In this document: in pieces, positions 16,789 through 26,228 of the stretch | How positions within the stretch are numbered: the stretch's first letter is position 1 | Layout: every line of letters starts with the position of its first letter | Assembly: GCA_003166795.1 (NCBI GenBank) | Contig: PMUS01000091.1 | Span: 1-40,269, forward strand | Direction of reading: 5' to 3' | Length of the DNA: 40,269 bases | Source: Acidobacteriota bacterium | GTDB lineage: Bacteria; Acidobacteriota; Terriglobia; Acidiferrales; UBA7541 | Notes under the pieces: generated by a model | Told to the model about the DNA's origin: nothing | What the model saw: the letters and a program-made list of their open reading frames with translations, nothing else | The model's database searches: none | Translations under genes and position numbers: made by a program

Positions 16789-18567
16789 TCACTTCACAGT
16801 GATCGTCAGCATGCGCTGGCCCGCAATTACCTGATGCATTTCGACCGACCACTCTCCGGCCGTGGACTGCAGCAGCAGCCTGGCGTTCCCGGGATTCTGA
16901 CGCGTGTCGAGGACGTTGATGGCCGAGACGGGCACATTCGGCATTTCCTTGTCTTCGACGAGCATCGTGGGAGTGGATTGAAGCAGAGTGGCGTACAGAC
17001 GGTCATTGTGGCGCTCGCGATTGGTCAACTGAATCAGCTCTTCCAGGCCGGGAAGCTGTCCCTGCGAACTCGCCGCGAGGGATTGCACGTTGCGATTCAG
17101 AAAGTCGGCGCCGCTGACGACGAGCTCGAGCGAGCCGCGCGTGGTTTGCGCGGGAATCGTAACCGGTATTTCCTGGATGAAGGGCGCGCCGCGGTAGGGC
17201 CGCAGCAGCACCTTCACGGCGACGGAATCGCCGGGTCGCACTTCGCTGCGCTCGATCCAGGCGTTGTCAATCGTGGCCCAGCGGTGCTCGGCGAGCGCCT
17301 TCACGTGCAGGTCAATTCGCTCGACCTTCGGCAGCTCATACGGGTTCGAGTAGATTCGCGCGAAGTCGGCCATGACTTCGGTCGCCACATAGAATGCCAC
17401 CGGCGTGGTTTGATCGGTCGTGGCGAAAAGATCCTCGAGCTGCACGGACGTGTGGCCCTTCAGGTCAATCGTGCCGTCCATTTGAAGTGTCGCGCCCTCT
17501 CCGTAAGCTGGGCTGCCGACAATTCCGTTGTACGCCGCGGTGGCCACCAGCGTGGGCGTCAATTGCGCGCTCTCGATCACTTCGAAGTGATATTTCTTTT
17601 GCTCCGCCGGAGTGTCGAGAGTCACGTCGAGCGGAATCATCGGCGGGCCCGCGCCGAGCGTGCCCATTACCGCCGTCTGGCGGTCCTGCGTGAGCGTGCC
17701 GATTGTCGCGCCGGTGCTGATAATTTTGGTTGAGGAAGCGGCGGACGCGAGCGTCATGATCACGTGCGCCCGTGAGAGCGGCATTTGAACGGCGCCAAAC
17801 CCGAACAGGGGATGTCCGCACGCAAGAATTTGGTTCCCAACGACGGTCGTCACCGTGCAGCCCGAGCTGATCGAAAGATCTCCCTCGATCAAGTCAATTC
17901 CCACCATGTCTCCCGGCTGGAGCTTGGCGTCCTCGGGCGAGGGCGCCGCGCTGCCGCCGGCCATCGCCGTCATGCCCCAGGAGGAGAAGTCCTTGCCGAA
18001 GCGCGCAAGCGTCTCGGGATACAGCCCGGAGGTGACGAGAGGAGTCTCGATCGGTACGAGGAACTGGCCCGAGCCCGTGGCTGTGCGGACGGCAAATTCA
18101 TCAGGCAGGGCAACGCGCGGCGAAATCCCGGCGTTCGCGGGTGAGGACGGCGCGGGAACTTGCTCGATTTCGAGCATGTCGTTTATCGGGGTCACGCCGC
18201 CGATCGCTTCTTTCGTAAAGTTTCCGAGCTTCAGGGAAAGCGCGCCGGCCAGTTTTCCATCGAAATATACGGGGCTGCCGCTCATCCCGGCGACGACACC
18301 TGTTTGTTGGACTTTGTCGCCGAGCAGACGCACCAAAATGATATCCAGTTTCGGACCCACGGCGTTATGCAGCACACCGATGACCTCGAGATCCACTTTT
18401 TCAACCTGATCGCCTTCGAAGATCGTATAGACGACGCCCTTCATCCCGGGCTTTACGTCACTGAGAGGAAACGTCGCGGGGTTGTCCGTGGCGCGTACGG
18501 GCGTCGAACTGGCGAACAGGAAAACCGCCAGAAGCGCGAGGCACAGTCTTCGCAGGGGCTGAGGCAT
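16789..18567 (-). CDS. SpoIVB/S55-like serine peptidase domain protein
   Basis: A 592-residue exported protein with a signal peptide at MPQPLRRLCLALLAVFLF. The segment TGVVAGMSGSPVYFDGKLAGA (GMSGSP at 94-99) closely matches the catalytic-serine region of SpoIVB (family S55), and ILACGHPLFGFG (His252) matches its catalytic-histidine region (GALGH). In SpoIVB the His precedes the Ser; here the order is reversed. The C-terminal half (about 330-592) has no recognised domain. An alternative start at 18642 overlaps the upstream stop as ATGA, which would suggest coupling, but adds 25 residues before the signal peptide. It probably forms an operon with its neighbours on both sides. Protease activity is inferred, not proven. 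Confidence 0.75.
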   Translation of the reverse strand: MPQPLRRLCLALLAVFLFASSTPVRATDNPATFPLSDVKPGMKGVVYTIFEGDQVEKVDLEVIGVLHNAVGPKLDIILVRLLGDKVQQTGVVAGMSGSPVYFDGKLAGALSLKLGNFTKEAIGGVTPINDMLEIEQVPAPSSPANAGISPRVALPDEFAVRTATGSGQFLVPIETPLVTSGLYPETLARFGKDFSSWGMTAMAGGSAAPSPEDAKLQPGDMVGIDLIEGDLSISSGCTVTTVVGNQILACGHPLFGFGAVQMPLSRAHVIMTLASAASSTKIISTGATIGTLTQDRQTAVMGTLGAGPPMIPLDVTLDTPAEQKKYHFEVIESAQLTPTLVATAAYNGIVGSPAYGEGATLQMDGTIDLKGHTSVQLEDLFATTDQTTPVAFYVATEVMADFARIYSNPYELPKVERIDLHVKALAEHRWATIDNAWIERSEVRPGDSVAVKVLLRPYRGAPFIQEIPVTIPAQTTRGSLELVVSGADFLNRNVQSLAASSQGQLPGLEELIQLTNRERHNDRLYATLLQSTPTMLVEDKEMPNVPVSAINVLDTRQNPGNARLLLQSTAGEWSVEMHQVIAGQRMLTITVK

Positions 18568-18638
18568 TGAATGACCATGATACCTGCCGGGAAAGCAGTA
18601 GGCAAACCGCGCCCGGCGCGAAAGGTCGTCGAGCGGCG

Positions 18639-19298
18639 TCATTTGCCGAGGGGAACCTCGAAAAACATGAGCGCTTTATTGGATGGGATGGCGGTGACGT
18701 CCGGAACGTAGAGGCTCGCGTTTGCGGCTAGAGTAAGGTCGCCGTTCAGGTCGAAATACACGAAACCGTGAATCGTCGCCATGGGCGGAACGATATCGGC
18801 ATCGAGCGCGAGCGGCCCGAGAGTTTCAAGCATCTTGTCGGTCTTTTTGTCGCTGATGGATCCGATTCCCACGGGGAAACGGCGCGATTGAGGACCTGAC
18901 GGGCCGTTGGGATGGGCCACGGCCGCGGCCACTTCCTTCGCGGGGATCGAATCGACGTCCTGGTGCTTCCCGCTCTGAAAACGCACGGAGAGTTGGATCG
19001 TGCTCACGTCAACGCGCATCGGCTGGGTCGTTTCGTTGTGAAGAAAAACCTCGACGGGCAGGATTCCAACCAGCAGGGGATTCGCCTTGCCGAACTTTTC
19101 CTTGGCGCGATCGGGCTCGGTGTATGAATTGACGGAGACCGTGAGGCCCTCGTGCTTGTCCTGCGGCAGCGAGGCGGCAGGCTGGTTCGCGGGAGGAGCG
19201 TTCTTTCCCGAAGACGAGTTGGACTGCGCGGAGACGCCCGCGCACACCAGCAACGCGGCCGCCAGTATCGAAAAGGTCCGCGTCGAAGTGCGCATCAT
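18639..19298 (-). CDS. Exported protein of unknown function
   Basis: A 219-residue protein with a signal peptide (MMRTSTRTFSILAAALLVCAGVSAQ, cleavage after SAQ or nearby), a Ser/Pro/Asn linker, then a beta-rich domain (about 55-219) with the segment VGILPVEVFLHNETTQPMRVD and the conserved-looking YFDLNGDLTLAANASLYVPDV. I do not recognise the family. It is the first gene of the minus-strand trio with the S55-like peptidase and the propeller protein, so it may be a substrate, inhibitor or partner of the peptidase (inference from position only). The frame extends to 19388, but the start at 19298 puts the signal peptide at the N-terminus. Confidence 0.65.
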   Translation of the reverse strand: MMRTSTRTFSILAAALLVCAGVSAQSNSSSGKNAPPANQPAASLPQDKHEGLTVSVNSYTEPDRAKEKFGKANPLLVGILPVEVFLHNETTQPMRVDVSTIQLSVRFQSGKHQDVDSIPAKEVAAAVAHPNGPSGPQSRRFPVGIGSISDKKTDKMLETLGPLALDADIVPPMATIHGFVYFDLNGDLTLAANASLYVPDVTAIPSNKALMFFEVPLGK

Positions 19299-19459
19299 GT
19301 TCTGAGTGTCGGATGCCCGGGAGCTACCGCAAGTTGTGCGCGGTTCACGGCCGCCACTATAGCGCGAATTTGCGATTTGAGAATCCACACGCCATGGAAT
19401 TAAGACTGGTGGGTCAGTCTGAAAAACTGCATTACGGTCCGGCTAACGGCGTGGCTTTA

Positions 19460-19489
19460 TTGACTTGCCCCATGGCACCCGATTAACAT
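19460..19489 (+). promoter_or_regulatory. Candidate promoter of the Ser/Thr kinase gene
   Basis: TTGACT (5/6) at 19460-19465 and TAACAT (4/6) at 19484-19489, 18-bp spacer. The kinase ATG at 19499 would lie almost at the transcription start, and no Shine-Dalgarno sequence is seen, so a leaderless transcript is possible. Confidence 0.35.
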
Positions 19490-19498
19490 GAATTTCGC

Positions 19499-21736
19499 AT
19501 GGCGACCCCACAGCCTTTCATTGGCCGCACCATCTCCCATTACCGCGTCGTAGAGAAGCTTGGTGGTGGCGGCATGGGCGTAGTCTATAAAGCGGAAGAC
19601 ACGCGTCTTGACCGGTACGTAGCTCTCAAGTTCCTTCCCGAGAACACTCCGACGGACGCGCAGACGTTGGAAAGATTTCAACGGGAAGCGCGTGCGGCTT
19701 CGGCACTGAATCATCCCAACATTTGCACTATTTATGACGTCGGAGAGTTCGACGGCAGGCCCTTCATCGTGATGGAGTTGCTTGAGGGCCAGACCCTAAG
19801 ACACTTGATCAGTGGAAAGCCTCTCGGCATAGACCAGATATTGGACCTGGGTATCGAAATTACGGACGCCTTAGCCGCGGCACACGCGCGAGGTATCGTC
19901 CATCGGGATATTAAACCGGCGAATATATTTGTTTCGCTTCGCGGCCAGTCTAAGATCTTGGATTTCGGCCTCGCGAAGATGGCGCCCAGGCGGCGGCAAA
20001 ACGGTGACGATGGGGGAGGCGGTAGTGAGGTAACGATTGATGTTGCGCCGGAACACCTCACCAGCCCTGGGACAACTCTCGGAACTTTGGCGTATATGTC
20101 CCCGGAGCAGGCGCTAGGAAAAGAGCTCGACGCGCGTACTGACCTGTTTTCTCTTGGGACCGTCCTCTACGAGATGGGAACCGGCAGACTACCATTCGCC
20201 GGAGAGACGTCGGCGGCGATGTTTGATTCGATTCTCCACGGAACGCCGCGGCCGCCAATCGGGCTCAACTCCGCGGTACCCAATGAGCTCGAACGAACCA
20301 TCTACAAAGCCCTGGAGAAAGATCACGACCTGCGCTACCAAACTGCTTCGGAAATTAGAACAGACCTGAAGCGCCTAAAGCGCGATCGCGAATCCGCTGG
20401 GCGGTCGGTTGCAGTCAGTAAGCAGAGCTCCGGCTCAGCCCCGGTAGCGGCAGCGGCGCCGGAGAAATCCGTCGCGGTGCTGTATTTCGAGAATTTGAGC
20501 GGCAGCAAGGACGACGAGTATTTTCGGGACGGCATGACGGAAGACATCATCACCGAACTGTCAAAGATCAAAGAGTTGCAGGTATTTCCACGGGCCGCCG
20601 TTCTGGCGTACCGGGATAAGCCCGTGACCGGCCCCCAAGTGGGCCGCGAATTGAACGCCGCCTGTGTGCTCGGCGGCAGTCTGCGCCGCTCCGGCAACCG
20701 CTTGCGTATTACGGCGCAACTCATTCAGGCACAAACCGGCCATTCCATCTGGGCGGAGCGCTACGATCGGGAACTGAAGGATGTTTTTGAAGTGCAGGAT
20801 GAAATCGCCCGCAGCATCAGCCAGGCCTTGCGCATCAAACTTTCTCCTCAGGAAGAGAAAGCGATCGCACACAAGCAAACGGAAAACGCACAGGCGTACG
20901 ACTACTATCTACGGGGGCGGCAATTTTTCCACCAGTTCCGGCGAAGGGGCTTTGACTTTGCCAGGCAAATGTTCGCACGTGCCATCGTTATCGACCCGCG
21001 CTACGCCCGTGCGTTCGCCGGCGTGGCGGATTGTTGCTCGTTTCTTTACATGTACTGGGATAGCAGCGAGGACAACTTAAACGAAGCGGAAGCGGCGAGT
21101 CACAAGGCTCTTGAGTTGGATCCCGAGTTGGCCGAGGCGCACGCCGCGAGCGGACTGGCATTTGCTCTTAGAAAAGACTTTGCAAAGGCACAAAGTGAAT
21201 TTGAAACAGCGATACATCTCGACCCTAAACTCTACGAAGCGTACTACTTTTACGCGCGCACCGCCTTCCAGCGTGGCGACTTGACCAAGGCCGCGGAGCT
21301 CTATGAACAAGCCTCCCGGCTGAATCCCGATGACTATCAGGCCGTGAGCTTGCTGGTTGCCGTTTACCACGGACTAGGCCGGGAAGCAGAGGCCGCTGCG
21401 ACAGAGCGCCGCGCCTTGCTGCTCACCGAGAAGCACATTGCAATTCATCCTGATGATCCCCGGGCACTCTATTTGGGAGCGACCATTCTCGTGCGAATGG
21501 GAGACCATAAGAGAGGTTTTGAGTGGGCTCGCCGTTCGCTCGAACTCGATCCAGAAGAGACTTCGATTCTTTACAATGTCGCTTGCGTTTATTCCCTCCT
21601 GGGCCGTACGGAAGATGCTATCGGCTGTCTTGAAAAGGTGATGGAACACGGCACTTTTTACAAGAATTGGGCCGCAAAAGATTCTGACCTCGATTCCGTT
21701 CGCTCCGATCCTCGCTTCCAGGCACTTCTCAGCTAA
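19499..21736 (+). CDS. Ser/Thr protein kinase with TolB-like and TPR domains
   Basis: A 745-residue signalling protein. Residues about 15-290 form a Hanks-type kinase domain: glycine loop [13 protein letters not shown], catalytic Lys44 in [18 protein letters not shown] (135-144), DFGLA (155-159) and [10 protein letters not shown] linker follows, then about 320-450 a TolB/CadC-like domain ([13 protein letters not shown]...[13 protein letters not shown]), and from about 460 at least six TPR units (for example [46 protein letters not shown]). No transmembrane segment is evident, so it is probably cytoplasmic. It lies 215 bp upstream of the flavoprotein cluster in the same direction and could regulate it (positional inference only). 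Confidence 0.92.
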   Translation: MATPQPFIGRTISHYRVVEKLGGGGMGVVYKAEDTRLDRYVALKFLPENTPTDAQTLERFQREARAASALNHPNICTIYDVGEFDGRPFIVMELLEGQTLRHLISGKPLGIDQILDLGIEITDALAAAHARGIVHRDIKPANIFVSLRGQSKILDFGLAKMAPRRRQNGDDGGGGSEVTIDVAPEHLTSPGTTLGTLAYMSPEQALGKELDARTDLFSLGTVLYEMGTGRLPFAGETSAAMFDSILHGTPRPPIGLNSAVPNELERTIYKALEKDHDLRYQTASEIRTDLKRLKRDRESAGRSVAVSKQSSGSAPVAAAAPEKSVAVLYFENLSGSKDDEYFRDGMTEDIITELSKIKELQVFPRAAVLAYRDKPVTGPQVGRELNAACVLGGSLRRSGNRLRITAQLIQAQTGHSIWAERYDRELKDVFEVQDEIARSISQALRIKLSPQEEKAIAHKQTENAQAYDYYLRGRQFFHQFRRRGFDFARQMFARAIVIDPRYARAFAGVADCCSFLYMYWDSSEDNLNEAEAASHKALELDPELAEAHAASGLAFALRKDFAKAQSEFETAIHLDPKLYEAYYFYARTAFQRGDLTKAAELYEQASRLNPDDYQAVSLLVAVYHGLGREAEAAATERRALLLTEKHIAIHPDDPRALYLGATILVRMGDHKRGFEWARRSLELDPEETSILYNVACVYSLLGRTEDAIGCLEKVMEHGTFYKNWAAKDSDLDSVRSDPRFQALLS

Positions 21737-21883
21737 GAACGCCTGAACTGCTTCGCGAATGATTTGCTTGTTGAGTCCTGATGAGTCGGATTACCCGACG
21801 AGTGGCTCATCGACGCCCGAAACTGGTGAACCGCCGCCCGACGCAACTTCAATTCGTACGATCTTCCGGCGCCCACATTTTCC

Positions 21884-21911
21884 TTGACACTTTGTTGGCT
21901 GCGTGCAAACT
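21884..21911 (+). promoter_or_regulatory. Candidate promoter of the flavoprotein-cytochrome cluster
   Basis: A perfect TTGACA at 21884-21889 with a weak CAAACT (3/6) at 21906-21911, 16-bp spacer, 40 bp before the Tat-protein ATG. It is the best promoter candidate in the 215-bp gap after the kinase gene and could drive the downstream array. Confidence 0.4.
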
Positions 21912-21951
21912 TGCCCCCGTCGCAGCCCCTAGATTAAGAGGAGATCATCGT

Positions 21952-22578
21952 ATGGCGAGCCGAAGAGAATTCCTTCAGATTGGAGTCGCAGCTCTGGCGT
22001 TGCCAATCTCGGCGCGAGCCGGATTGGCGCCGGCGATTTCCAGCCGGGCGAACGAATCCGCACCGACGCCGCTCTACAAAGTGATTTTCGACGAGAGGTT
22101 TGCGTCGAGCCGGGCGTTCGCCGGCGAAGGGAAGAGACTGGGCGCGTCCATTTACGGGATCAAGGGCGATATCACCGATCTGTGGTTCAACGATCTCGAC
22201 GCGCGCTGGAAGAAAAAGCCGGTCGGGATCGCGGGCCTAACGGAACACGGTCCGCTTTTCTGCCTCGAAAGGCTGGCCTGGGATCATGGGATGCGCGTGG
22301 TGTATCGCGCCGATCATACGTACCGGCCGGATGGTTACATGGAGCATGAGCTATCCGGATCCGAGCGAATGTTGCGCGAGGCGGTAGATCTGAGCTCGAG
22401 CGGGCCGGACTGGAGCAGCCGGACCGCCAGCTTGCTAACGCGCTGCCCTGCGAGCCCCGCACAGGCCTCCAAAATGACCGTGGTCACGCCGACAGCGAAG
22501 CATGCGGACGATCCGGAGCACCTGGTCTCGTGGGTGATTGCGCCGGTTGGCGCTGCGCGAAAATTTTCGCGCTCGTAA
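21952..22578 (+). CDS. Small Tat-signal protein heading the flavoprotein cluster
   Basis: A 208-residue protein with a near-ideal twin-arginine signal, SRREFLQIGVAALALP (residues 3-18), and likely cleavage around SARA. The mature part has no cofactor motif that I recognise; a recurring type of segment is YKVIFDERFASSRAFA, then GIKGDITDLWFNDLDARW and HGPLFCLERLAWDHGM. The ATG at 21952 has AAGAGGAG upstream and places the Tat motif at the N-terminus; the in-frame start at 21781 would bury it. It lies 18 bp before the first VAO-like gene on the same strand. The following flavoproteins lack export signals and are expected to fold with FAD in the cytoplasm, so this protein may be a Tat escort or periplasmic partner for them (hypothesis). 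Confidence 0.75.
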   Translation: MASRREFLQIGVAALALPISARAGLAPAISSRANESAPTPLYKVIFDERFASSRAFAGEGKRLGASIYGIKGDITDLWFNDLDARWKKKPVGIAGLTEHGPLFCLERLAWDHGMRVVYRADHTYRPDGYMEHELSGSERMLREAVDLSSSGPDWSSRTASLLTRCPASPAQASKMTVVTPTAKHADDPEHLVSWVIAPVGAARKFSRS

Positions 22579-22596
22579 ATTGGCGAGGAGTGTGTG

Positions 22597-24186
22597 ATGC
22601 GGCTTCCCCCGGGCGTTAGCAGCGCGGACTTTGCCGACGCGATCAAGCAATTTCAGGATGCAGTCGGCAAAGAGTGGGTCTTCACATCCGATGAGGATGT
22701 GGACCTCTACCGCGATTCCTATTCTCCCTTCTGGCACGAAGACGAAGAACCGATTCCTTCAGCAGCGGTAGCCCCCGACGGAGTCGAGCAGGTGCAGGCG
22801 GTCGTCAAGATCGCCAACAAGTACAAGATTCCGCTGTGGACGATTTCGACGGGCAAGAACCTCGGTTATGGCGGGTCGGCGCCGCTATTGGGCAGCAGCG
22901 TGGTGCTCGATCTGAAGCGCATGGACCGGATTCTCGAGGTCAACGACAAGAATCATTACGCGCTGGTCGAGCCCGGCGTGAGTTATTTCGATCTCTACCG
23001 CTACATTCAGGATAACAATCTCAAAGTGTGGATTGATCCAGCCGATCCTGGCTGGGGCAGTTTGATCGGCAACGCGGTAGACCGCGGCGGAGGACGCACG
23101 CCGATGCGCGACCACTTCGACGCGCACTGCGGAATGGAAGTCGTCCTTCCGAATGGCGAGGTGATGCGGACGGGCATGGGCGCACTGCCCGGCTCAAAAA
23201 CCTGGCAACAATACCGGTACGGTTTTGGGCCTTACGTGAACGGCATGTTTTCGCAATCGAATTTGGGCATCGTCACGAAGATGGGATTCTGGCTGTTCCC
23301 TGAACCCGAGGCATATTTGACCGGCACGGTGTCAGTTCCGAAACGCGATGACCTGGGTCCGCTCGTCGCCGGCCTGGCGTACCTGATGAATTCCAGCATC
23401 GTTCTGGGCACCACGAGCGTGGCCAGCCCTTTGAATTTTCTGCGAGGGGATGCGGAGCTTGCGGCGCTCCGCGCAAAGCCGGGCGGCCCCTCGACACAGG
23501 AATTGGAGCATTACCTGCAAGAGAAGAACATGGGCTACTGGAGCATCGAGCTGCCGTTCTATGGACCGGCGAAAGTGGTGGCCGCGCAGTGGGAATACGC
23601 GAAGGAAAAGTTTTCGGGAATCGAGGGGGCCACGTTTAAAGAAGGAACGTTGCATCGTTTCCCGGTTGATCCCAAGGAGTTGCCGCAATTCCAAAACTCG
23701 GTGGCAGTCGGCATACCGAGCCTTTCCGTATTTGGGGTTGGAGGGACGCGCAGCGAAGGGCACGTATGGTTTTCGCCCATCGTTCCGATGACGGGCGAAG
23801 CCGTGCTGGAAGCCCAACAGGTGTTTGCCGACGCATACAAGGAAATGGGCATGTCCATCGGCCCGCTATTTTTCCTTGGACCCGCGTCGAACTATCCGCG
23901 CTGCTTTCTGGTGCTCTTCGGTTTTCCCATCGAGCACGATGTGGAGAAGAACAAGAAAAATCGGGAAAACTTCAAGCGCTTGATCAAGGTGGCCGCCGAA
24001 CACGGCTGGGGAGAATACCGCACGCACACGGCGTTCATGGAAACGGTGATGGATACGTATTCCTTCAACAACCACGCCCTGCGGCGTTTTCACGAAACGG
24101 TCAAGGACGCATTGGATCCGAACGGAATCTTGTCGCCCGGCAAGTGCGGCATCTGGCCAAAAAGCATGAGAAAGGCATCGGCATGA
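22597..24186 (+). CDS. VAO/PCMH-family flavoprotein A1 (para-alkylphenol dehydrogenase-like)
   Basis: A 529-residue FAD enzyme of the vanillyl-alcohol oxidase / 4-cresol dehydrogenase family, which oxidises the para side chain of phenols. Motifs: FAD-binding STGKNLGYGGSAP (Tyr91, VAO Tyr108), DPGWGS (Asp150, VAO Asp170), HCGMEVVLPNGEVMRTGMG, YGFGPYVNGMFSQSN, GHVWFSP (His389, aligned with flavin-linking VAO His422) and WGEYRTH (Tyr474-Arg475, VAO Tyr503-Arg504). Type-A marker His47 is present. There is no signal peptide. The start at 22597 matches the paralogues; a GTG directly before it is possible. It overlaps the cytochrome 1 gene as ATGA, implying a dehydrogenase that reduces cytochrome c rather than an oxidase. 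The exact substrate cannot be read from sequence. Confidence 0.88.
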   Translation: MRLPPGVSSADFADAIKQFQDAVGKEWVFTSDEDVDLYRDSYSPFWHEDEEPIPSAAVAPDGVEQVQAVVKIANKYKIPLWTISTGKNLGYGGSAPLLGSSVVLDLKRMDRILEVNDKNHYALVEPGVSYFDLYRYIQDNNLKVWIDPADPGWGSLIGNAVDRGGGRTPMRDHFDAHCGMEVVLPNGEVMRTGMGALPGSKTWQQYRYGFGPYVNGMFSQSNLGIVTKMGFWLFPEPEAYLTGTVSVPKRDDLGPLVAGLAYLMNSSIVLGTTSVASPLNFLRGDAELAALRAKPGGPSTQELEHYLQEKNMGYWSIELPFYGPAKVVAAQWEYAKEKFSGIEGATFKEGTLHRFPVDPKELPQFQNSVAVGIPSLSVFGVGGTRSEGHVWFSPIVPMTGEAVLEAQQVFADAYKEMGMSIGPLFFLGPASNYPRCFLVLFGFPIEHDVEKNKKNRENFKRLIKVAAEHGWGEYRTHTAFMETVMDTYSFNNHALRRFHETVKDALDPNGILSPGKCGIWPKSMRKASA

Positions 24187-24527
24187 AAAACGCGAGGGTA
24201 GGATTGCTTCTAGCGTTGAGCCTGATGATCACGGCGCCGGCGTTCGCCGCGCCGGATCAGGATCAGATTGAAAAGGGGCACAAGGTCTACGACAAGTGGT
24301 GCTTCCCGTGTCACGGAACCGGATTGGGAAAACCCGGCACCGATTCGCTGGCGGCGCGGGGGCAAAAGCCGGCCGTGCTGGAGGAACGCACGGATTTGAC
24401 CGTCCCGGCGATCAAGACGTTTGTGCGCCACGGCGTGCTGTTCATGCCGATGTTCCGGAAGACGGAAGTGAGCGACGCGGATTTGGACGCCATCGCTGCG
24501 TATTTGACGAGAAACAACAAGCCGTAA
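24183..24527 (+). CDS. Exported mono-haem c-type cytochrome 1
   Basis: A 114-residue protein with a Sec signal peptide (LLLALSLMITAPAFA) and one haem site CFPCH at about residue 40. The likely axial methionine is in LFMPMFRKTE. Mature size is about 92 residues, near the small cytochrome subunit of p-cresol methylhydroxylase, which accepts electrons one at a time from the flavoprotein. The ATG overlaps the stop of flavoprotein A1 by 4 bp, a sign of coupled translation and a stable partner. The C-terminal end (DADLDAIAAYLTRNNKP) is identical to that of cytochrome 2. Confidence 0.9.
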   Translation: MKNARVGLLLALSLMITAPAFAAPDQDQIEKGHKVYDKWCFPCHGTGLGKPGTDSLAARGQKPAVLEERTDLTVPAIKTFVRHGVLFMPMFRKTEVSDADLDAIAAYLTRNNKP

Positions 24528-24566
24528 TATCAACACGTAACGTCGAGACGTAATGGGGAGCATGCA

Positions 24567-26228
24567 ATGAGAGTCCCGCCGGGCGTAAGTGCGAGCGACT
24601 TCGCCGAAGCGATCAAGCAGTTTCAGGAAGCCGTCGGCAAGGAATGGGTTTTCACGAGCGCCGAAGATGTGGCTCTCTATCGCGACGCCTATTCACCGCT
24701 CATGGGAGAACCGAACGAGCTTGTCGCGTCGGCCGCCGTGGCTCCCGATGGCGTGGAGCAGGTGCAGAAGGTAGTCAAAATCGCGAACCGCTACAAGATT
24801 CCAATCTATCCGGTTTCGACCGGGAAAAATCTCGGCTACGGCGGTTCCGCACCCGTGCTTTCAGGAAGCGTGGTGCTCGACCTGAAGCGCATGAACCGGA
24901 TTCTCGAAGTCAACGAGCGCAATGCCTACGCGCTGGTTGAGCCCGGCGTTAGCTACTTCGATCTCTACCGTTACATCCAGGAGAAGGGATTGAAGCTTTG
25001 GGTTGATGTTCCCGATCCCGGCTGGGGAAGTCCGATCGGCAATTCCCTCGATCGCGGCGGCGGCTACCTGATGCCGCAGTATCGCAATCATTTCGATTCC
25101 CACTGCGGAATGGAAGTGGTGCTGGCGAATGGGGAAGTGATGCGGACCGGGATGGGCGCGCTGCCGGCGGCGCAGACATGGCAAGAGTACAAGTCCGGAT
25201 TTGGTCCGTGGATTGACGGGATGTTTTCGCAATCCAATTTCGGCGTGGTGACAAAGATGGGATTCTGGCTGATGCCCGAGCCGGACGCCTATCTTTCTGG
25301 CACGGTGATCGTGCCGCGTCACGACGACCTGATTCCTCTCGTGAATACCCTGAATTACCTGGAGAACACGCGGGTCACGAACGGCATGCCGGACCTCGCG
25401 AGCCCGTTGCTGGGAATTCCGATGCTCTCGGAATTCGCGGCGCGGTTCGACCAGGGCGCGACGCCATTCGACCGGCCGCAGGACGCGGAGCTTACGGCCC
25501 TGATCGCGAAGGCCGGAGGCAATATGTCGCCGGAGCTGGATGACTACGCGCAGAAGAAGGGAATTGGCTACTGGAGTTGCAAGCTGAGTTTTTACGGCGC
25601 CACAAAGGCCAATGCCGCGAACTGGGCATACGCGAAGGAAAAGTTTTCCGCCATTCCCGGCGTCAAATTCGAGGAGGGAGATGTCTACAAACTCCCGCTG
25701 ACCGCCGAGCAGCGTGAAAAGGTCCACAAGCCTCAATTCGGAATACCCAGCCTGGCGATGTTCTCCATCGGGGCGCGTTCGGCAATGAATCCGGAGCCCA
25801 GCACGGGCCACATGTGGTTCTCGCCAATTATTCCGAGAACGGGCGAGGCGATCTTCGAGGCGAATCGCGTGTTCGCGCAGGCCGCCAAGGAACTTGGGCT
25901 GCCGTTCCTGAATTTCAATCTTCCCTCAACGTATTGGGAGCGCGCGTTCATTTTCATTTTCGCTTTTCCGGTAGTAAAGGATATCGAAACGAACAAGAAG
26001 AACGTCGCGTCGTTCAGGAAACTGATTCAGGTCGCGGCCGATCACGGCTGGGGGGAATATCGCACTGCGCCGGTCTTTCAGGACGCGATCATGAACACCT
26101 ATTCGTTCAACAATCACGCGCTGTTGCATTTTCACGAAACGGTCAAGGACGCGATCGATCCCAATGGAATTCTTTCCGCGGGGCGGTACGGCATCTGGCC
26201 GAAGCACGTCCGGGAGGCTAAGTCATGA
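24567..26228 (+). CDS. VAO/PCMH-family flavoprotein B2
   Basis: A 553-residue paralogue and the longest member, with about 20 extra residues in the substrate-cap region near 275-310 (LLGIPMLSEFAARFDQG). It keeps Tyr91 (GYGGSAP), Asp150 (VPDPGWGS), GHMWFSP (His415) and GEYRT (Tyr498-Arg499). Type-B markers are Ala36, Ala41, Gly47, IPIYPVST and C-terminal AGRYGIWP. After GEYRT it reads APVF instead of HTAF, so the substrate pocket probably differs from type A. There is no signal peptide. ATG at 24567 lies 39 bp after cytochrome 1; its 3' end overlaps the cytochrome 2 start by 4 bp. Confidence 0.87.
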   Translation: MRVPPGVSASDFAEAIKQFQEAVGKEWVFTSAEDVALYRDAYSPLMGEPNELVASAAVAPDGVEQVQKVVKIANRYKIPIYPVSTGKNLGYGGSAPVLSGSVVLDLKRMNRILEVNERNAYALVEPGVSYFDLYRYIQEKGLKLWVDVPDPGWGSPIGNSLDRGGGYLMPQYRNHFDSHCGMEVVLANGEVMRTGMGALPAAQTWQEYKSGFGPWIDGMFSQSNFGVVTKMGFWLMPEPDAYLSGTVIVPRHDDLIPLVNTLNYLENTRVTNGMPDLASPLLGIPMLSEFAARFDQGATPFDRPQDAELTALIAKAGGNMSPELDDYAQKKGIGYWSCKLSFYGATKANAANWAYAKEKFSAIPGVKFEEGDVYKLPLTAEQREKVHKPQFGIPSLAMFSIGARSAMNPEPSTGHMWFSPIIPRTGEAIFEANRVFAQAAKELGLPFLNFNLPSTYWERAFIFIFAFPVVKDIETNKKNVASFRKLIQVAADHGWGEYRTAPVFQDAIMNTYSFNNHALLHFHETVKDAIDPNGILSAGRYGIWPKHVREAKS

